Origin: Rheinheimera sp.
GTDB taxonomy: Bacteria; Pseudomonadota; Gammaproteobacteria; Enterobacterales; Alteromonadaceae
Reading direction: 5' to 3'
Assembly: GCF_030824435.1 (NCBI RefSeq)
Contig: NZ_JAVBXS010000087.1
Coordinates: 1 to 37,030 of the forward strand
DNA length: 37,030 bases
Under the pieces are notes generated by a model. The model had not been told where the DNA came from and did not search any database. It saw only the letters and a program-made list of their open reading frames with translations. This document shows, piece after piece, positions 8,688-16,050 of the stretch (position 1 is the first letter of the stretch; the number at the start of each line of letters is the position of its first letter). A program made the translations under genes and the position numbers.

Positions 8688-8882
8688 ATGAACGTACAAG
8701 ATCTGAAACTCGGCATGTTGTGTCAAAGCAAAAAAGGTGTGGGTATTGTCAGCTGGATAGACGCGCAGGACAGAGCAGTGTATTTATCCGATTTACATGA
8801 TAATGACAAACATTTTGCCGTTAGTTTTGAAGAGCTTCAGGACGAACCACAAATTCACCAGGTATCTGATATTTATTATTAA
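8688..8882 (+). CDS. Small protein of unknown function (64 aa)
   Basis: I do not recognise this gene. It has a strong ribosome binding site (GAGGTG, 5 nt before the ATG) and its own intrinsic terminator 25 nt downstream, which together support a real gene. The 64-residue product is acidic and has no signal peptide or membrane helix. The pattern LKLGMLCQSKKGVGIVSWID with an alternating hydrophobic follow-up (AVYLSDL) suggests a small SH3/KOW-like beta barrel, but this is inference. It lies between the flhB-like gene and convergent rluB. The 187 nt before it contain the palindrome TTTACTGTAAA (8572-8582), a possible operator. Confidence 0.7.
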   Translation: MNVQDLKLGMLCQSKKGVGIVSWIDAQDRAVYLSDLHDNDKHFAVSFEELQDEPQIHQVSDIYY

Positions 8883-8906
8883 ATTCAGTTAAAACAGCTA
8901 AAAACA

Positions 8907-8947
8907 AAAACGCCTGTGGCAACAACCACAGGCGTTTTCTTTTTTTA
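8907..8947. terminator. Bidirectional intrinsic terminator
   Basis: CGCCTGTGG (8911-8919) pairs with CCACAGGCG (8926-8934) around a 6-nt loop. The stem extends through A/T pairs on both sides, followed by a T-run on the plus strand (8935-8946) and an A-run before it that serves the minus strand. It ends the 64-aa gene on the plus strand and probably the rluB operon on the minus strand. Confidence 0.9.
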
Positions 8948-9013
8948 TGTACAGGATGTACGGTACTGTTGAGGTACATACTGTACCGGCATTGCAGCAG
9001 CAAAAAGCCGGTG
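8947..9013. repeat. 67-bp hairpin repeat, copy 1
   Basis: First of two adjacent 67-bp units. It contains a 13-position stem (8949-8961 with 8974-8986) with 12 pairs, one G.A mismatch and a 12-nt loop. A second stem pairs ACCGGC (8985-8990) with GCCGGT (9007-9012). It lies between the convergent 64-aa gene and rluB, probably in the rluB 3' untranslated region. Confidence 0.85.
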
Positions 9014-9080
9014 ATGTACAGGATGCACGGTATTGCTGAAGTGCATGCTGTACCGGCATTGCAGCAGCAAAAAGCCGGTG
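9014..9080. repeat. 67-bp hairpin repeat, copy 2
   Basis: Direct tandem copy of the preceding unit (period 67). It has the same two stems: 9016-9028 with 9041-9053, and ACCGGC (9052-9057) with GCCGGT (9074-9079). Compared with copy 1, the T-A pair 8959/8976 has become the C-G pair 9026/9043, a compensatory change that keeps the stem. The single mismatch stays at the same position (G.A in copy 1, G.G here). Confidence 0.85.
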
Positions 9081-9104
9081 CTGCACAACATCAACTCAAC
9101 GCTA

Positions 9105-10043
9105 TCAGGTACGGGTGCGTTTTTTACCTTTAAAAGCTGGTTTGGCCGGACGGGCCGGTTTTTCCGGTTGATGTGTTCTTTCCGGTTTGGGCGCTTTTTC
9201 AGGATTTTTTAATAAAATCTGATGCTTACGCACTGCCCTTTTAATAGAAGCCATACGGCGGCGACGTTCTTCTTTGTCTTCCGGTTTGGCCAGGGTTTCA
9301 GTTTCGTAATCCATATGCACAACTTTACGCAGATAGTTCACTTCTTCCAGTGCATATTCGGTGTAACCACCGGCCGGTAAATGTTTTGGCAACAATAAAT
9401 CACCATAACGTACCCGGATCAAACGGTTCACCACAGCCCCCTGCGATTCCCACATGCGGCGCACTTCACGGTTGCGGCCTTCGGTCAGGGTGACGTTAAA
9501 CCACTTGTTAATGCCTTCACCACCACTGGCTTTAATCTTTTTAAAAGCCGCTTTACCGTCTTCCAGCTCAACACCGGTGCGTAATTTTTGGATCATAGCG
9601 TCTGTCACTTCACCAAAGACCCGCACCGCATATTCACGTTCTACTTCAAATTTGGGGTGCATTAAACGGTTCGCCAGCTCGCCGTCTGTGGTAAACAACA
9701 ATAAACCTGAGGTATTAATATCAAGCCGGCCTATCGCAATCCAGCGTGAACCACGGATTTTAGGTAAACGGTCAAATACCGTTGGCCGCCCTTCCGGATC
9801 GGTGCGCGAACAAATTTCACCTTCAGGTTTGTGGTATGCAATGACACGGCAGATTTGTTCGGCTTCAGCAGCCAGTTTTACCGGATGACCATCAACCCGC
9901 ACTATTTGCGTTGGGATCACTCTGTCGCCCAGCTGCGCTACTTTGCCGTCCACAGTGACACGGCCAGCACTTATCCAGGTTTCCATTTCACGACGTGAAC
10001 CTACACCAGAACGGGCCAGGATTTTTTGTAACTTTTCACTCAT
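9105..10043 (-). CDS. rluB: 23S rRNA pseudouridine synthase RluB
   Basis: Makes the pseudouridine at 23S rRNA position 2605 (E. coli numbering). An N-terminal S4 RNA-binding domain ([22 protein letters not shown]) is followed by the RsuA/RluB catalytic domain. The catalytic aspartate lies in [14 protein letters not shown] (about D108), and the downstream motif is [13 protein letters not shown]. At 312 aa it is slightly longer than E. coli RluB because of a Lys/Pro/Arg-rich C-terminal tail (from about residue 255). Its start overlaps the scpB stop by 4 nt, so it is the last gene of a minus-strand operon with scpA and scpB, a common arrangement. RluE/RluF are less likely given the neighbours. 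Confidence 0.93.
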   Translation of the reverse strand: MSEKLQKILARSGVGSRREMETWISAGRVTVDGKVAQLGDRVIPTQIVRVDGHPVKLAAEAEQICRVIAYHKPEGEICSRTDPEGRPTVFDRLPKIRGSRWIAIGRLDINTSGLLLFTTDGELANRLMHPKFEVEREYAVRVFGEVTDAMIQKLRTGVELEDGKAAFKKIKASGGEGINKWFNVTLTEGRNREVRRMWESQGAVVNRLIRVRYGDLLLPKHLPAGGYTEYALEEVNYLRKVVHMDYETETLAKPEDKEERRRRMASIKRAVRKHQILLKNPEKAPKPERTHQPEKPARPAKPAFKGKKRTRT

Positions 10044-10642
10044 AAAGTCTCCTCAGTCATCGCGACTGTGTTTAATAAAGACGCGCTATCGAGCGTCATC
10101 GCTGCTTGTGCAGAAAATTCAGTTAAAGCCGGCAAAGCCGACAATGAAGTTAAACCAAAATAATTTAAAAATTCCGGTGTGGTGGCATACAAACCCGGCC
10201 GACCCGGCACATCTTTGTGCCCCACCACTTTCACCCAGTTCCGGTCGAGCAAAGTACGGATGATCTGGCTACTGACCGTCACCCCCCGCACAGCTTCAAT
10301 TTCACCGCGGGTGATGGGTTGACGATAGGCAATAAGCGCCAGAGTTTCCAATACAGCTCTGGAATAACGCGGTGAACGTTCGGGCCAGAGTCTGGCCAGA
10401 TAGTCGCTCCATTCACTTTTGGTTTGAAAACGATAACCCGTTGCCGTTTCCACCAGTTCAATGCCCCTGCCCTGATAATCCTGTTGCAACTGCTTTAGTG
10501 CATCAGCCAGCCGTTTTTTCGACAGCTGAAAATCGGCCAGTACAGTGGCAGTTAAATCGTCCGTGGTTAATGGCCTTTCGCTGGCAAACAAAGTTGCTTC
10601 AAGCAACTGCAATAATTGGCTGTCATTAATTTTGCTGGCCAA
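10040..10642 (-). CDS. scpB: Segregation and condensation protein ScpB
   Basis: Winged-helix partner of ScpA in the bacterial Smc-ScpAB condensin. The family pattern is clear: [17 protein letters not shown] at the N-terminus, then [25 protein letters not shown] (about residues 94-118) and [18 protein letters not shown]. At 200 aa it has normal length. It sits 57 nt downstream of scpA and overlaps rluB by 4 nt. Confidence 0.94.
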   Translation of the reverse strand: MASKINDSQLLQLLEATLFASERPLTTDDLTATVLADFQLSKKRLADALKQLQQDYQGRGIELVETATGYRFQTKSEWSDYLARLWPERSPRYSRAVLETLALIAYRQPITRGEIEAVRGVTVSSQIIRTLLDRNWVKVVGHKDVPGRPGLYATTPEFLNYFGLTSLSALPALTEFSAQAAMTLDSASLLNTVAMTEETL

Positions 10643-10699
10643 TAGAACATCCTGTAGGTGGTAAGCCTGTGGTTGAGGGCAGGCGGGAAAACGCCGCCA

Positions 10700-11533
10700 T
10701 TATGCCAATTTCAGATGGATCTGACCATAGGCTTGCACCTGTGTCAGTTGCACCAGTTTTTCTTTGGTGAGCTCTAAGATGGCCAAAAAGCTCACCACCA
10801 CCCCTGCTCTGCCTTCTTCAAGCGAAAAACATTGTTCAAACAATAAATAACCTTGTTTTTCTTTTAGCAACTGTAAAATCTGGCTCATGCGCTCGCGGGT
10901 GGATAATTTTTCTTTAGAAATATGATGATGCTGAAAATCTTTCACTCTTTTCGCCACATCAGCAAGCGCAGCCACTAAATCTGCAAGCGACACTTCGGGC
11001 AAAATCACCAAAGGTGCAAAATTGTCGGCCAGTTCGGTTTTTACCGGAAAAAAGTCACGTTCTTCGCGTGGCAGACCGTCTAAATCAGTAGCAGCTTGTT
11101 TAAACCGTTCATATTCCTGCAAACGGCGAATCAGCTCTGCCCTTGGGTCCAGCTCTTCAGCGGCCTGATGTACATGCACCGGCAATAACAACCGTGATTT
11201 AATTTCCGCCAGCATTGCCGCCATCACCAGATATTCAGCCGCCAGCTCAAAATTCATGCCCTGCATCAGGTCGATATAAGCCATATATTGTTGGGTAATG
11301 TCATTCACCGGCAAATCAACAATATCAAATTTGTGTTTTCGAATCAGGTAAAGCAAAAAATCCAGCGGCCCTTCAAAAGCTTCCAGCAACACTTCCAGCG
11401 CATCGGGCGGAATATATAAATCTTCCGGCCGCTCCAGCACAGCTTCACCACGCACAAAAGCCAACGGTAATGGCGCCTGAATGGTTAAAGGCGCCAGGGT
11501 GGTTTCAACTGTGAGCTCTGTGGTTGGGTTCAT
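10700..11533 (-). CDS. scpA: Segregation and condensation protein ScpA
   Basis: The kleisin subunit that bridges Smc heads. The N-terminal kleisin motif FEGPLDFLLYLIRKHKFDIVDLPV (about residues 53-76) and MAAMLAEIKSRLLLP (about residues 104-118) are diagnostic. The C-terminal part (LSTRERMSQILQLL...FLAILELTKEKLVQLTQ) forms the winged helix that contacts Smc. The first 45 residues are an extra Thr/Leu/Pro-rich lead-in. The ATG at 11533 has a modest AGG nearby. An Smc gene is not in the window. Confidence 0.94.
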   Translation of the reverse strand: MNPTTELTVETTLAPLTIQAPLPLAFVRGEAVLERPEDLYIPPDALEVLLEAFEGPLDFLLYLIRKHKFDIVDLPVNDITQQYMAYIDLMQGMNFELAAEYLVMAAMLAEIKSRLLLPVHVHQAAEELDPRAELIRRLQEYERFKQAATDLDGLPREERDFFPVKTELADNFAPLVILPEVSLADLVAALADVAKRVKDFQHHHISKEKLSTRERMSQILQLLKEKQGYLLFEQCFSLEEGRAGVVVSFLAILELTKEKLVQLTQVQAYGQIHLKLA

Positions 11534-11589
11534 GGCCTGCTTTTGGCAATTGAGTTTTTGGCAATGTCGTTTTTGGAAATCTAGCCCGC

Positions 11590-12210
11590 TTACAAAAACG
11601 GTGCTACCGGGCCAGCGCCCTCGCGGATGATGACGGCGACATCGTCAGATAAATCCACCACTGTGGTTGGATTACCCGGCAACACACCACCGTGCATAAT
11701 CAAGTCCACCTGCCGTTCGAGCTGGTCGCGTAAATCTTCCGGATCGGACTCGGTAAATTCCTGCCCTGGCAAAATTAAACTGCTCGACATTAACGGCTCA
11801 CCTAATTCTTCCAGCAGCGCCAGCGCAATTTTATGATCGGGAATACGTAAACCGACGGTTTTTTTCTTTTCGTTCAGCAAGCGTTTTGGCACTTCTTTGG
11901 TACCACGCAAAATAAAAGTATAAGCACCAGGGGTGTTGTTTTTAATCAACCGGAATGCAGTGTTTTCTACTTTGGCATAAATCGACAGTTCGGATAAATC
12001 GCGGCACATCAAAGTTAAATGATGATCACCACTGATTTGGCGGATTTGTAAAATACGCTCCATCGCCGCTTTATCACCAATATGACAACCCAGCGCATAA
12101 CCACTGTCGGTTGGGTACACTACAACCCCACCTTGTTTAATAATATGCACCGCTTGTTTAATTAAGCGTTGTTGCGGTGTTTCCGGATGCACATAAAAAA
12201 ACTGACTCAT
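11590..12210 (-). CDS. yciO: YciO, Sua5/YrdC-family protein
   Basis: A YrdC-fold protein of the Sua5/TsaC superfamily. TsaC makes threonylcarbamoyl-AMP for tRNA t6A; the role of YciO is less certain. Visible features are GGVVVYPTDSGYALGCHIGD (about residues 25-44), an RXX basic pocket region and TVGLRIPDHKIALALLEELGEPLMSSS. From the ATG at 12210 it is 206 aa, the length I recall for E. coli YciO, and AGGGAG precedes that codon. The in-frame ATG at 12231 is less likely. Its place next to rnm and the trp operon matches the enterobacterial yciO-rnm-trp order and favours YciO over TsaC. Confidence 0.9.
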   Translation of the reverse strand: MSQFFYVHPETPQQRLIKQAVHIIKQGGVVVYPTDSGYALGCHIGDKAAMERILQIRQISGDHHLTLMCRDLSELSIYAKVENTAFRLIKNNTPGAYTFILRGTKEVPKRLLNEKKKTVGLRIPDHKIALALLEELGEPLMSSSLILPGQEFTESDPEDLRDQLERQVDLIMHGGVLPGNPTTVVDLSDDVAVIIREGAGPVAPFL

Positions 12211-12330
12211 AAAGCTCCCTGTCAGCGCCACTTTTCTTAAGATAAATGTCGCTGTTTTTAAATTTTTAGCGTTGCTGTTTTAATCTTTTATTAGCAATAG
12301 CAAGGATTTAGCCAATATTCAAGCAAGCTG

Positions 12331-13266
12331 TTATGGCGGCAAAGGCAAAAATTCTTCAGCAGTTTCGCTGGTTTTAACGCTCGTATCGATGTCCGCATCA
12401 AGGGAAAAATCGACTTCGGTATTGGCAAAGGTTTTAAACTGCCAGTCTTGCCAGATAGGAATAATATCGTCGGTCATATATAAACCGCGCCCCAGCTCAT
12501 TCCATTGGGTTGGCTGGTGAAAATCTGAGCCAACTGAAGCTTTAAGTTCAAATAACTGGCAAAGCCGCCAGATCTCGCGTTTTTGCACCGGCGTTTGTTG
12601 TGGCGACGCCACTTCGGCGGCATCACCACCGGCCAGCGCAAATTCACGCATCAGTTTGGTTAACCATTTTCCATTAAGGTTGTATTTCAGCGGATGGGCC
12701 AGCACAGCCACACCACCGGCGTCGTGGATCCACTGCACAGCTGTGGCTAAATCGACCCAGTTATTCGGCACATAACCAGCTTTGCCACGCGCCAGATATT
12801 TTTTAAACACGTTGTTCATCGAGCTGGCTTTACCAATATTCACCAGATGGCGGGCAAAATGGGTGCGGGTGAGCGCAGCGCCATTGGCAAGTTCCAGCAC
12901 GGCTGGCAAACAATCCGGCACCTGAAATTTGGTTAAACGCCGTGCCATTTCAGTGGCACGTTCCAGCCGTCTTTGTTGCTGGCTTTCAAGCCTTAATAAA
13001 AATTCGCTGTTATTGGGGTCAATCTGCAAACCGACAATATGAATTTCAAATTCGTACCAGGAGGTTGAGATTTCCACACCATCAATCAGCTGCAGCGGCA
13101 GTTGTTGATCTTTGATATAAGCTGCTGCTGCGCCAAGGCCTGCCACTGTGTCATGATCGGTAATGGCCAGCACATTGAGTTTTTTTTCAACGGCGCGCGC
13201 GACTAAATCTTCCGGGCTTAAAATGCCATCTGAGCAAAAAGTGTGGCTGTGTAAATCTATTTTCAT
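12331..13266 (-). CDS. rnm: PHP-domain 5'-3' exoribonuclease / nucleotide 3',5'-bisphosphatase (Rnm, YciV)
   Basis: Metal-dependent PHP phosphoesterase. E. coli RNase AM (YciV) trims 5' ends of rRNAs and hydrolyses nucleotide 3',5'-bisphosphates such as pAp. Metal ligands are visible in MKIDLHSHTFCSDG (H6, H8, D13), AITDHDT (about residues 35-41), DGVEIS, THFARHL, VLAHPLKY and GSDFHQP. The 311-aa length is close to family members of about 290. The gene is divergent from the trp leader, the same arrangement as yciV-trpL in E. coli. The Glu/Ser/Asp-rich C-terminal tail is not part of the fold. Confidence 0.9.
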   Translation of the reverse strand: MKIDLHSHTFCSDGILSPEDLVARAVEKKLNVLAITDHDTVAGLGAAAAYIKDQQLPLQLIDGVEISTSWYEFEIHIVGLQIDPNNSEFLLRLESQQQRRLERATEMARRLTKFQVPDCLPAVLELANGAALTRTHFARHLVNIGKASSMNNVFKKYLARGKAGYVPNNWVDLATAVQWIHDAGGVAVLAHPLKYNLNGKWLTKLMREFALAGGDAAEVASPQQTPVQKREIWRLCQLFELKASVGSDFHQPTQWNELGRGLYMTDDIIPIWQDWQFKTFANTEVDFSLDADIDTSVKTSETAEEFLPLPP

Positions 13267-13473
13267 GGCAAATCTCAGTAAAAACGGCCGTCATTGTGCC
13301 ACAAAAGCAACGTCAGCTGCGGTTATTCTGTTAAAGCTGGCATCACCACAGCATCCGCACGCAGGTATCAACAAAGCTGTACTCACAAAACACAGCTAGC
13401 ACAGCGCTGCTAAAGAAAATCATAGCCATCCAGACTTTTATACGTTTTATTTTGCATTTATGCCAAATCCAGC

Positions 13474-13503
13474 TTGACGAAACATAAGCTTCTGCGGTTT
13501 GAT
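13474..13503 (+). promoter_or_regulatory. Candidate trp operon promoter
   Basis: TTGACG (13474-13479), an 18-nt spacer and TTTGAT (13498-13503) lie 31 nt before the first leader peptide. This would give a leader transcript of about 140 nt to the first attenuator terminator, the usual size. I found no palindromic TrpR-type operator (paired CTAG half-sites) around it. Confidence 0.45.
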
Positions 13504-13533
13504 AGGGGCAGATTTTCGCAGGGTGTACTCAGA

Positions 13534-13581
13534 ATGATGTTACAAACAACCTTAACCAACTGGTGGTGGCATACTCCTTAA
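13534..13581 (+). CDS. trpL: trp operon leader peptide 1 (TrpL)
   Basis: A 15-residue ORF, MMLQTTLTNWWWHTP, with three consecutive Trp codons (13561-13569). AGGGTG (13520-13525) lies 8 nt before the first ATG; the second ATG (13537) could also serve. Ribosome stalling at the WWW block when charged tRNA-Trp is scarce would mask the segment just upstream and switch the RNA to the antiterminator. Placement between the divergent rnm gene and trpE, directly before a strong terminator, fits the trp leader peptide of other gammaproteobacteria. Confidence 0.93.
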   Translation: MMLQTTLTNWWWHTP

Positions 13582-13653
13582 CGGGCGTGTGTTGGTGTTG
13601 TTTACCCTGAATAAACCCCAAGAGCCCGTTTTCACGAAACGGGCTTTTTTTTT
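13544..13653 (+). promoter_or_regulatory. trp attenuator 1 (pause hairpin, antiterminator, terminator)
   Basis: Three competing pairings can be read directly. (1) Pause hairpin: AAACAAC (13544-13550) with GTTGTTT (13597-13603) plus ACCAAC (13555-13560) with GTTGGT (13591-13596), 13 pairs with a 4-nt bulge, holding 13561-13590 in the loop. (2) Antiterminator: AACGGGC (13580-13586) with GCCCGTT (13624-13630). (3) Terminator: AGCCCGTTT (13623-13631) with AAACGGGCT (13637-13645). AACGGGC occurs in both the antiterminator and terminator arms, which is the expected switch design. The leader peptide covers the 5' arm of (1) and its stop codon abuts the antiterminator arm. Confidence 0.92.
13623..13653 (+). 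terminator. Attenuator 1 terminator
   Basis: A 9-bp stem AGCCCGTTT/AAACGGGCT with loop TCACG is followed by nine T (13645-13653), a strong intrinsic terminator. It lies about 190 nt before trpE, inside the operon leader. Confidence 0.93.
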
Positions 13654-13693
13654 GATGTTAAAACGATAAACGAAACAAATTAGGATTAAAAAC

Positions 13694-13777
13694 ATGAGCT
13701 TAGTAGCGTTAATTTCCTGGCGATGGTGGCAGTTTTCTGTCGGGGGCACAGGCCCTGCTTTGGACTATTGTAACTAA
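13694..13777 (+). CDS. Candidate second Trp-rich leader peptide
   Basis: A 27-codon ORF lies between the attenuator 1 terminator and trpE. It starts MSLVALISW and has a WRWW cluster at residues 9-12 (TGG at 13718, 13724 and 13727), ending at TAA 13775-13777. AGGA (13682-13685) stands 8 nt before the ATG, a better site than that of leader peptide 1. Three Trp codons in four positions, in the leader of an operon whose enzymes almost lack Trp, argue for a second stalling peptide. It is followed within 6 nt by a strong hairpin and then a terminator-like hairpin. It could instead be a chance ORF, so this is a candidate. Confidence 0.65.
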   Translation: MSLVALISWRWWQFSVGGTGPALDYCN

Positions 13778-13782
13778 CAGCT

Positions 13783-13832
13783 GCTGATCTTCGCGGCACA
13801 AACCGCAGATCAGCCCCGCCAAGGCGGGTTTT
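13783..13832 (+). promoter_or_regulatory. Candidate attenuator 2 (hairpin plus terminator-like hairpin)
   Basis: GCTGATCT (13783-13790) pairs with AGATCAGC (13807-13814), extended by GCGG (13793-13796) with CCGC (13803-13806): 12 pairs, a 2-nt bulge and a 6-nt loop. Directly after it, CCCGC (13815-13819) pairs with GCGGG (13824-13828) around CAAG, followed by TTTT (13829-13832). GGGGC (13743-13747), inside the second leader ORF just after its Trp codons, can pair with GCCCC (13813-13817), which would break the terminator stem. The T-run is short, so termination strength is uncertain. The trpE ribosome binding site (AAGGAA) follows at 13835. Confidence 0.55.
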
Positions 13833-13846
13833 GTAAGGAAAGACCA

Positions 13847-15436
13847 ATGATTTTCAGCCATATCACCCAACAAGCTGGCCAGGTAGCCAGCATCAGTCAG
13901 ACAGTGCCTTATCAGGCCGATCCGCTGGCTTGTTACCAGCATTTAGCAGGGCAAAGCCGATATTCGTTGCTGCTTGAATCTGCCGAAATTGACAGCAAAG
14001 ACAATCTCAAAAGCCTGATGTTACTGGATGCCGCACTGCGCATTGAATGCAACGGCGGGCAAGTGACAGTTGAGGCCATTACCAACAACGGCAAACTGCT
14101 GCTGCCTTTTTTACACGACAAGTTACAAGGCAAAGCCAGCCTGCGCCTGGCAGATGATGCTTCTGTGTTGATTTGCCAGTTTACCCGCCCCGATCCTTTG
14201 CTGGATGAAGACAGCAAACTGATTGCCGCCAACCCTTTTGATGTTTTGCGCGTATTGCAGCATGAACTTTTTAGCCATAGCAATGAGCCTTTTGCCATCT
14301 TTTTAGGCGGTGTCATTGGTTATGACATGGTGGCCACAGTAGAGCAGCTGCCCGAAGTGCCAACAGGCGCTAACCGCTGCCCGGATTATTTATTTTATGT
14401 GGCTGAAACCTTGTTGGTGCTGGACCATCAGGCGCAACAAAGCCGCTTAATTGGCAATATTTTTTGTGGCGAAAGTGCCATGGCCAATTGTTTTGTGGTG
14501 GGCAACCGACTGGAGCAACTGAGTCAGATGCTGCAAGATCAGGCAACAGCATCCGCACAGCAGGCGGGCGCGCAGCAGGTTGCCGCGGTGCAGGTTGATA
14601 TCGATGATGCCGCTTTTATTGCTCAGGTAGAAAACCTGAAAGAAAACATCGTTGCAGGAGATGTGTTTCAGGTGGTGCCAAGCCGCTGTTTTAGCTTGCC
14701 TTGTGCCAATCCGCTTGCCGCTTATGCCAAACTCAAACAACAAAACCCCAGCCCTTATATGTTTTTCCTGCGTGACAGCACATTCGAGCTGTTTGGCGCA
14801 TCGCCTGAGTCGGCGCTGAAATTTGATGCCAAAAGCCGTCAGGTGGAAATTTACCCTATCGCCGGTACCAGACGCCGTGGTTTTAAAGCCCTGGGCCAGA
14901 TTGACCGCGATTTAGACAGCCGTATTGAGCTGGAGCTCAGACAAGATGACAAAGAAAAAGCCGAACATTTAATGCTGGTGGATTTAGCCCGTAACGACGT
15001 GGCCCGTATCAGCGTACCCGGCAGTCGTTATGTCAAAGAGCTGCTTAAAGTGGACCGTTATTCTTATGTGATGCATCTGGTATCCAGAGTGGTAGGCACA
15101 CTAAAACCTCAGCTGGATGCACTGCACGCGTATCAGGCCTGTATGAATATGGGCACTTTGGTTGGCGCGCCCAAGGTAAGAGCGGCCGAGCTGATTCGCC
15201 AGGTGGAAAGTAAACGCCGCGGCAGTTATGGTGGTGCTGTCGGTTATTTATCCGGTAACGGTGATTTTGACAGTTGTATTGTTATTCGCAGTGCTTATGT
15301 CGAAGCTGGCACCGCCTATATTCAGGCCGGCGCCGGTGTGGTGTATGACTCCATCGCCAAAGCAGAAGCCGACGAAACCCGCAGTAAAGCCCAGGCAGTA
15401 GTGACAGCTATTCTGGCCGCCGGAGGTGCACAATGA
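13847..15436 (+). CDS. trpE: Anthranilate synthase component I TrpE
   Basis: Converts chorismate to anthranilate using ammonia from TrpG, the first committed step of Trp synthesis. It is 529 aa, the normal length. The N-terminal LLLESAEI (LLES about residues 42-45) is the conserved Trp feedback-binding element. The catalytic domain shows PSRCF, FGASPESALKF, PIAGTRRRG, DLARNDV, GTLVGAPKVRAAELI and RRGSYGGAVGYL. AAGGAA precedes the ATG. It contains no Trp residue. TrpG overlaps its stop by 4 nt, implying coupled 1:1 synthesis. Confidence 0.97.
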   Translation: MIFSHITQQAGQVASISQTVPYQADPLACYQHLAGQSRYSLLLESAEIDSKDNLKSLMLLDAALRIECNGGQVTVEAITNNGKLLLPFLHDKLQGKASLRLADDASVLICQFTRPDPLLDEDSKLIAANPFDVLRVLQHELFSHSNEPFAIFLGGVIGYDMVATVEQLPEVPTGANRCPDYLFYVAETLLVLDHQAQQSRLIGNIFCGESAMANCFVVGNRLEQLSQMLQDQATASAQQAGAQQVAAVQVDIDDAAFIAQVENLKENIVAGDVFQVVPSRCFSLPCANPLAAYAKLKQQNPSPYMFFLRDSTFELFGASPESALKFDAKSRQVEIYPIAGTRRRGFKALGQIDRDLDSRIELELRQDDKEKAEHLMLVDLARNDVARISVPGSRYVKELLKVDRYSYVMHLVSRVVGTLKPQLDALHAYQACMNMGTLVGAPKVRAAELIRQVESKRRGSYGGAVGYLSGNGDFDSCIVIRSAYVEAGTAYIQAGAGVVYDSIAKAEADETRSKAQAVVTAILAAGGAQ

Positions 15437-16050
15437 ATGCAACAACAACGACCAGCAAAACCATCGTCTATCTGCTGGATAACAAAGACTCTTTTACCTA
15501 CAACCTGGTGGATGAACTGGCGCAGCTTCATTGTGAATTAAAGCTGTACCGCAATACGGTGCCGGCTGAGTTTATTTTTGCCAAAATGCAGCAAGATGCC
15601 AAAACCAACAAAGTGTTGTTGTTATTGTCCCCAGGCCCCGGCGCTCCGTCCGAAGCAGGCTCTATGCCGGCACTTATTCAGCTTTGCGCCGGTGTGTTCC
15701 CGATGCTGGGCATTTGCCTGGGTCATCAGGCGCTGGTAGAACATTATGGTGGCACAGTCGGGCGTGCAGGTGAAACAGTGCATGGCAAAACATCCCTGAT
15801 TGAGCTGGATGAACATCCGGTGTTTCACAACCTGCCAAGACCTTTTGCTGTGGCGCGTTATCACTCTTTGATGGCCACTCAGGTGCCTGATAGCCTGCAA
15901 GTCATTGCAAGATATCAGCATATTCCAATGGCTATTTATCATGCCGAACACAAGGTGCTGGGTTTTCAGTTTCACCCTGAGTCGATTTTAACGACGCTGG
16001 GTAAACCTTTATTGGCGCAAAGTCTGGCTTTTCTGGGAGGTGCCGAATGA
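15433..16050 (+). CDS. trpG: Anthranilate synthase component II TrpG (glutamine amidotransferase)
   Basis: Class I glutamine amidotransferase that supplies ammonia to TrpE. The catalytic triad is visible: Cys95 in LGICLGHQA, His181 and Glu183 in FQFHPES; the oxyanion region is LSPGPGAPSEAG. At 205 aa it is a free-standing TrpG, not fused to TrpD as in E. coli. It overlaps trpE and trpD by 4 nt each. No Trp residues. A PabA role is possible in principle, but the location makes TrpG the natural assignment. Confidence 0.96.
   Translation: MNATTTTSKTIVYLLDNKDSFTYNLVDELAQLHCELKLYRNTVPAEFIFAKMQQDAKTNKVLLLLSPGPGAPSEAGSMPALIQLCAGVFPMLGICLGHQALVEHYGGTVGRAGETVHGKTSLIELDEHPVFHNLPRPFAVARYHSLMATQVPDSLQVIARYQHIPMAIYHAEHKVLGFQFHPESILTTLGKPLLAQSLAFLGGAE

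Noticed and set aside
13267-13533. TrpR operator near the trp promoter
   Set aside because: Only one isolated GCTAGC occurs (about 13396), far from the promoter, and no paired CTAG half-sites of the GTACTAGTT type. Too weak to call.
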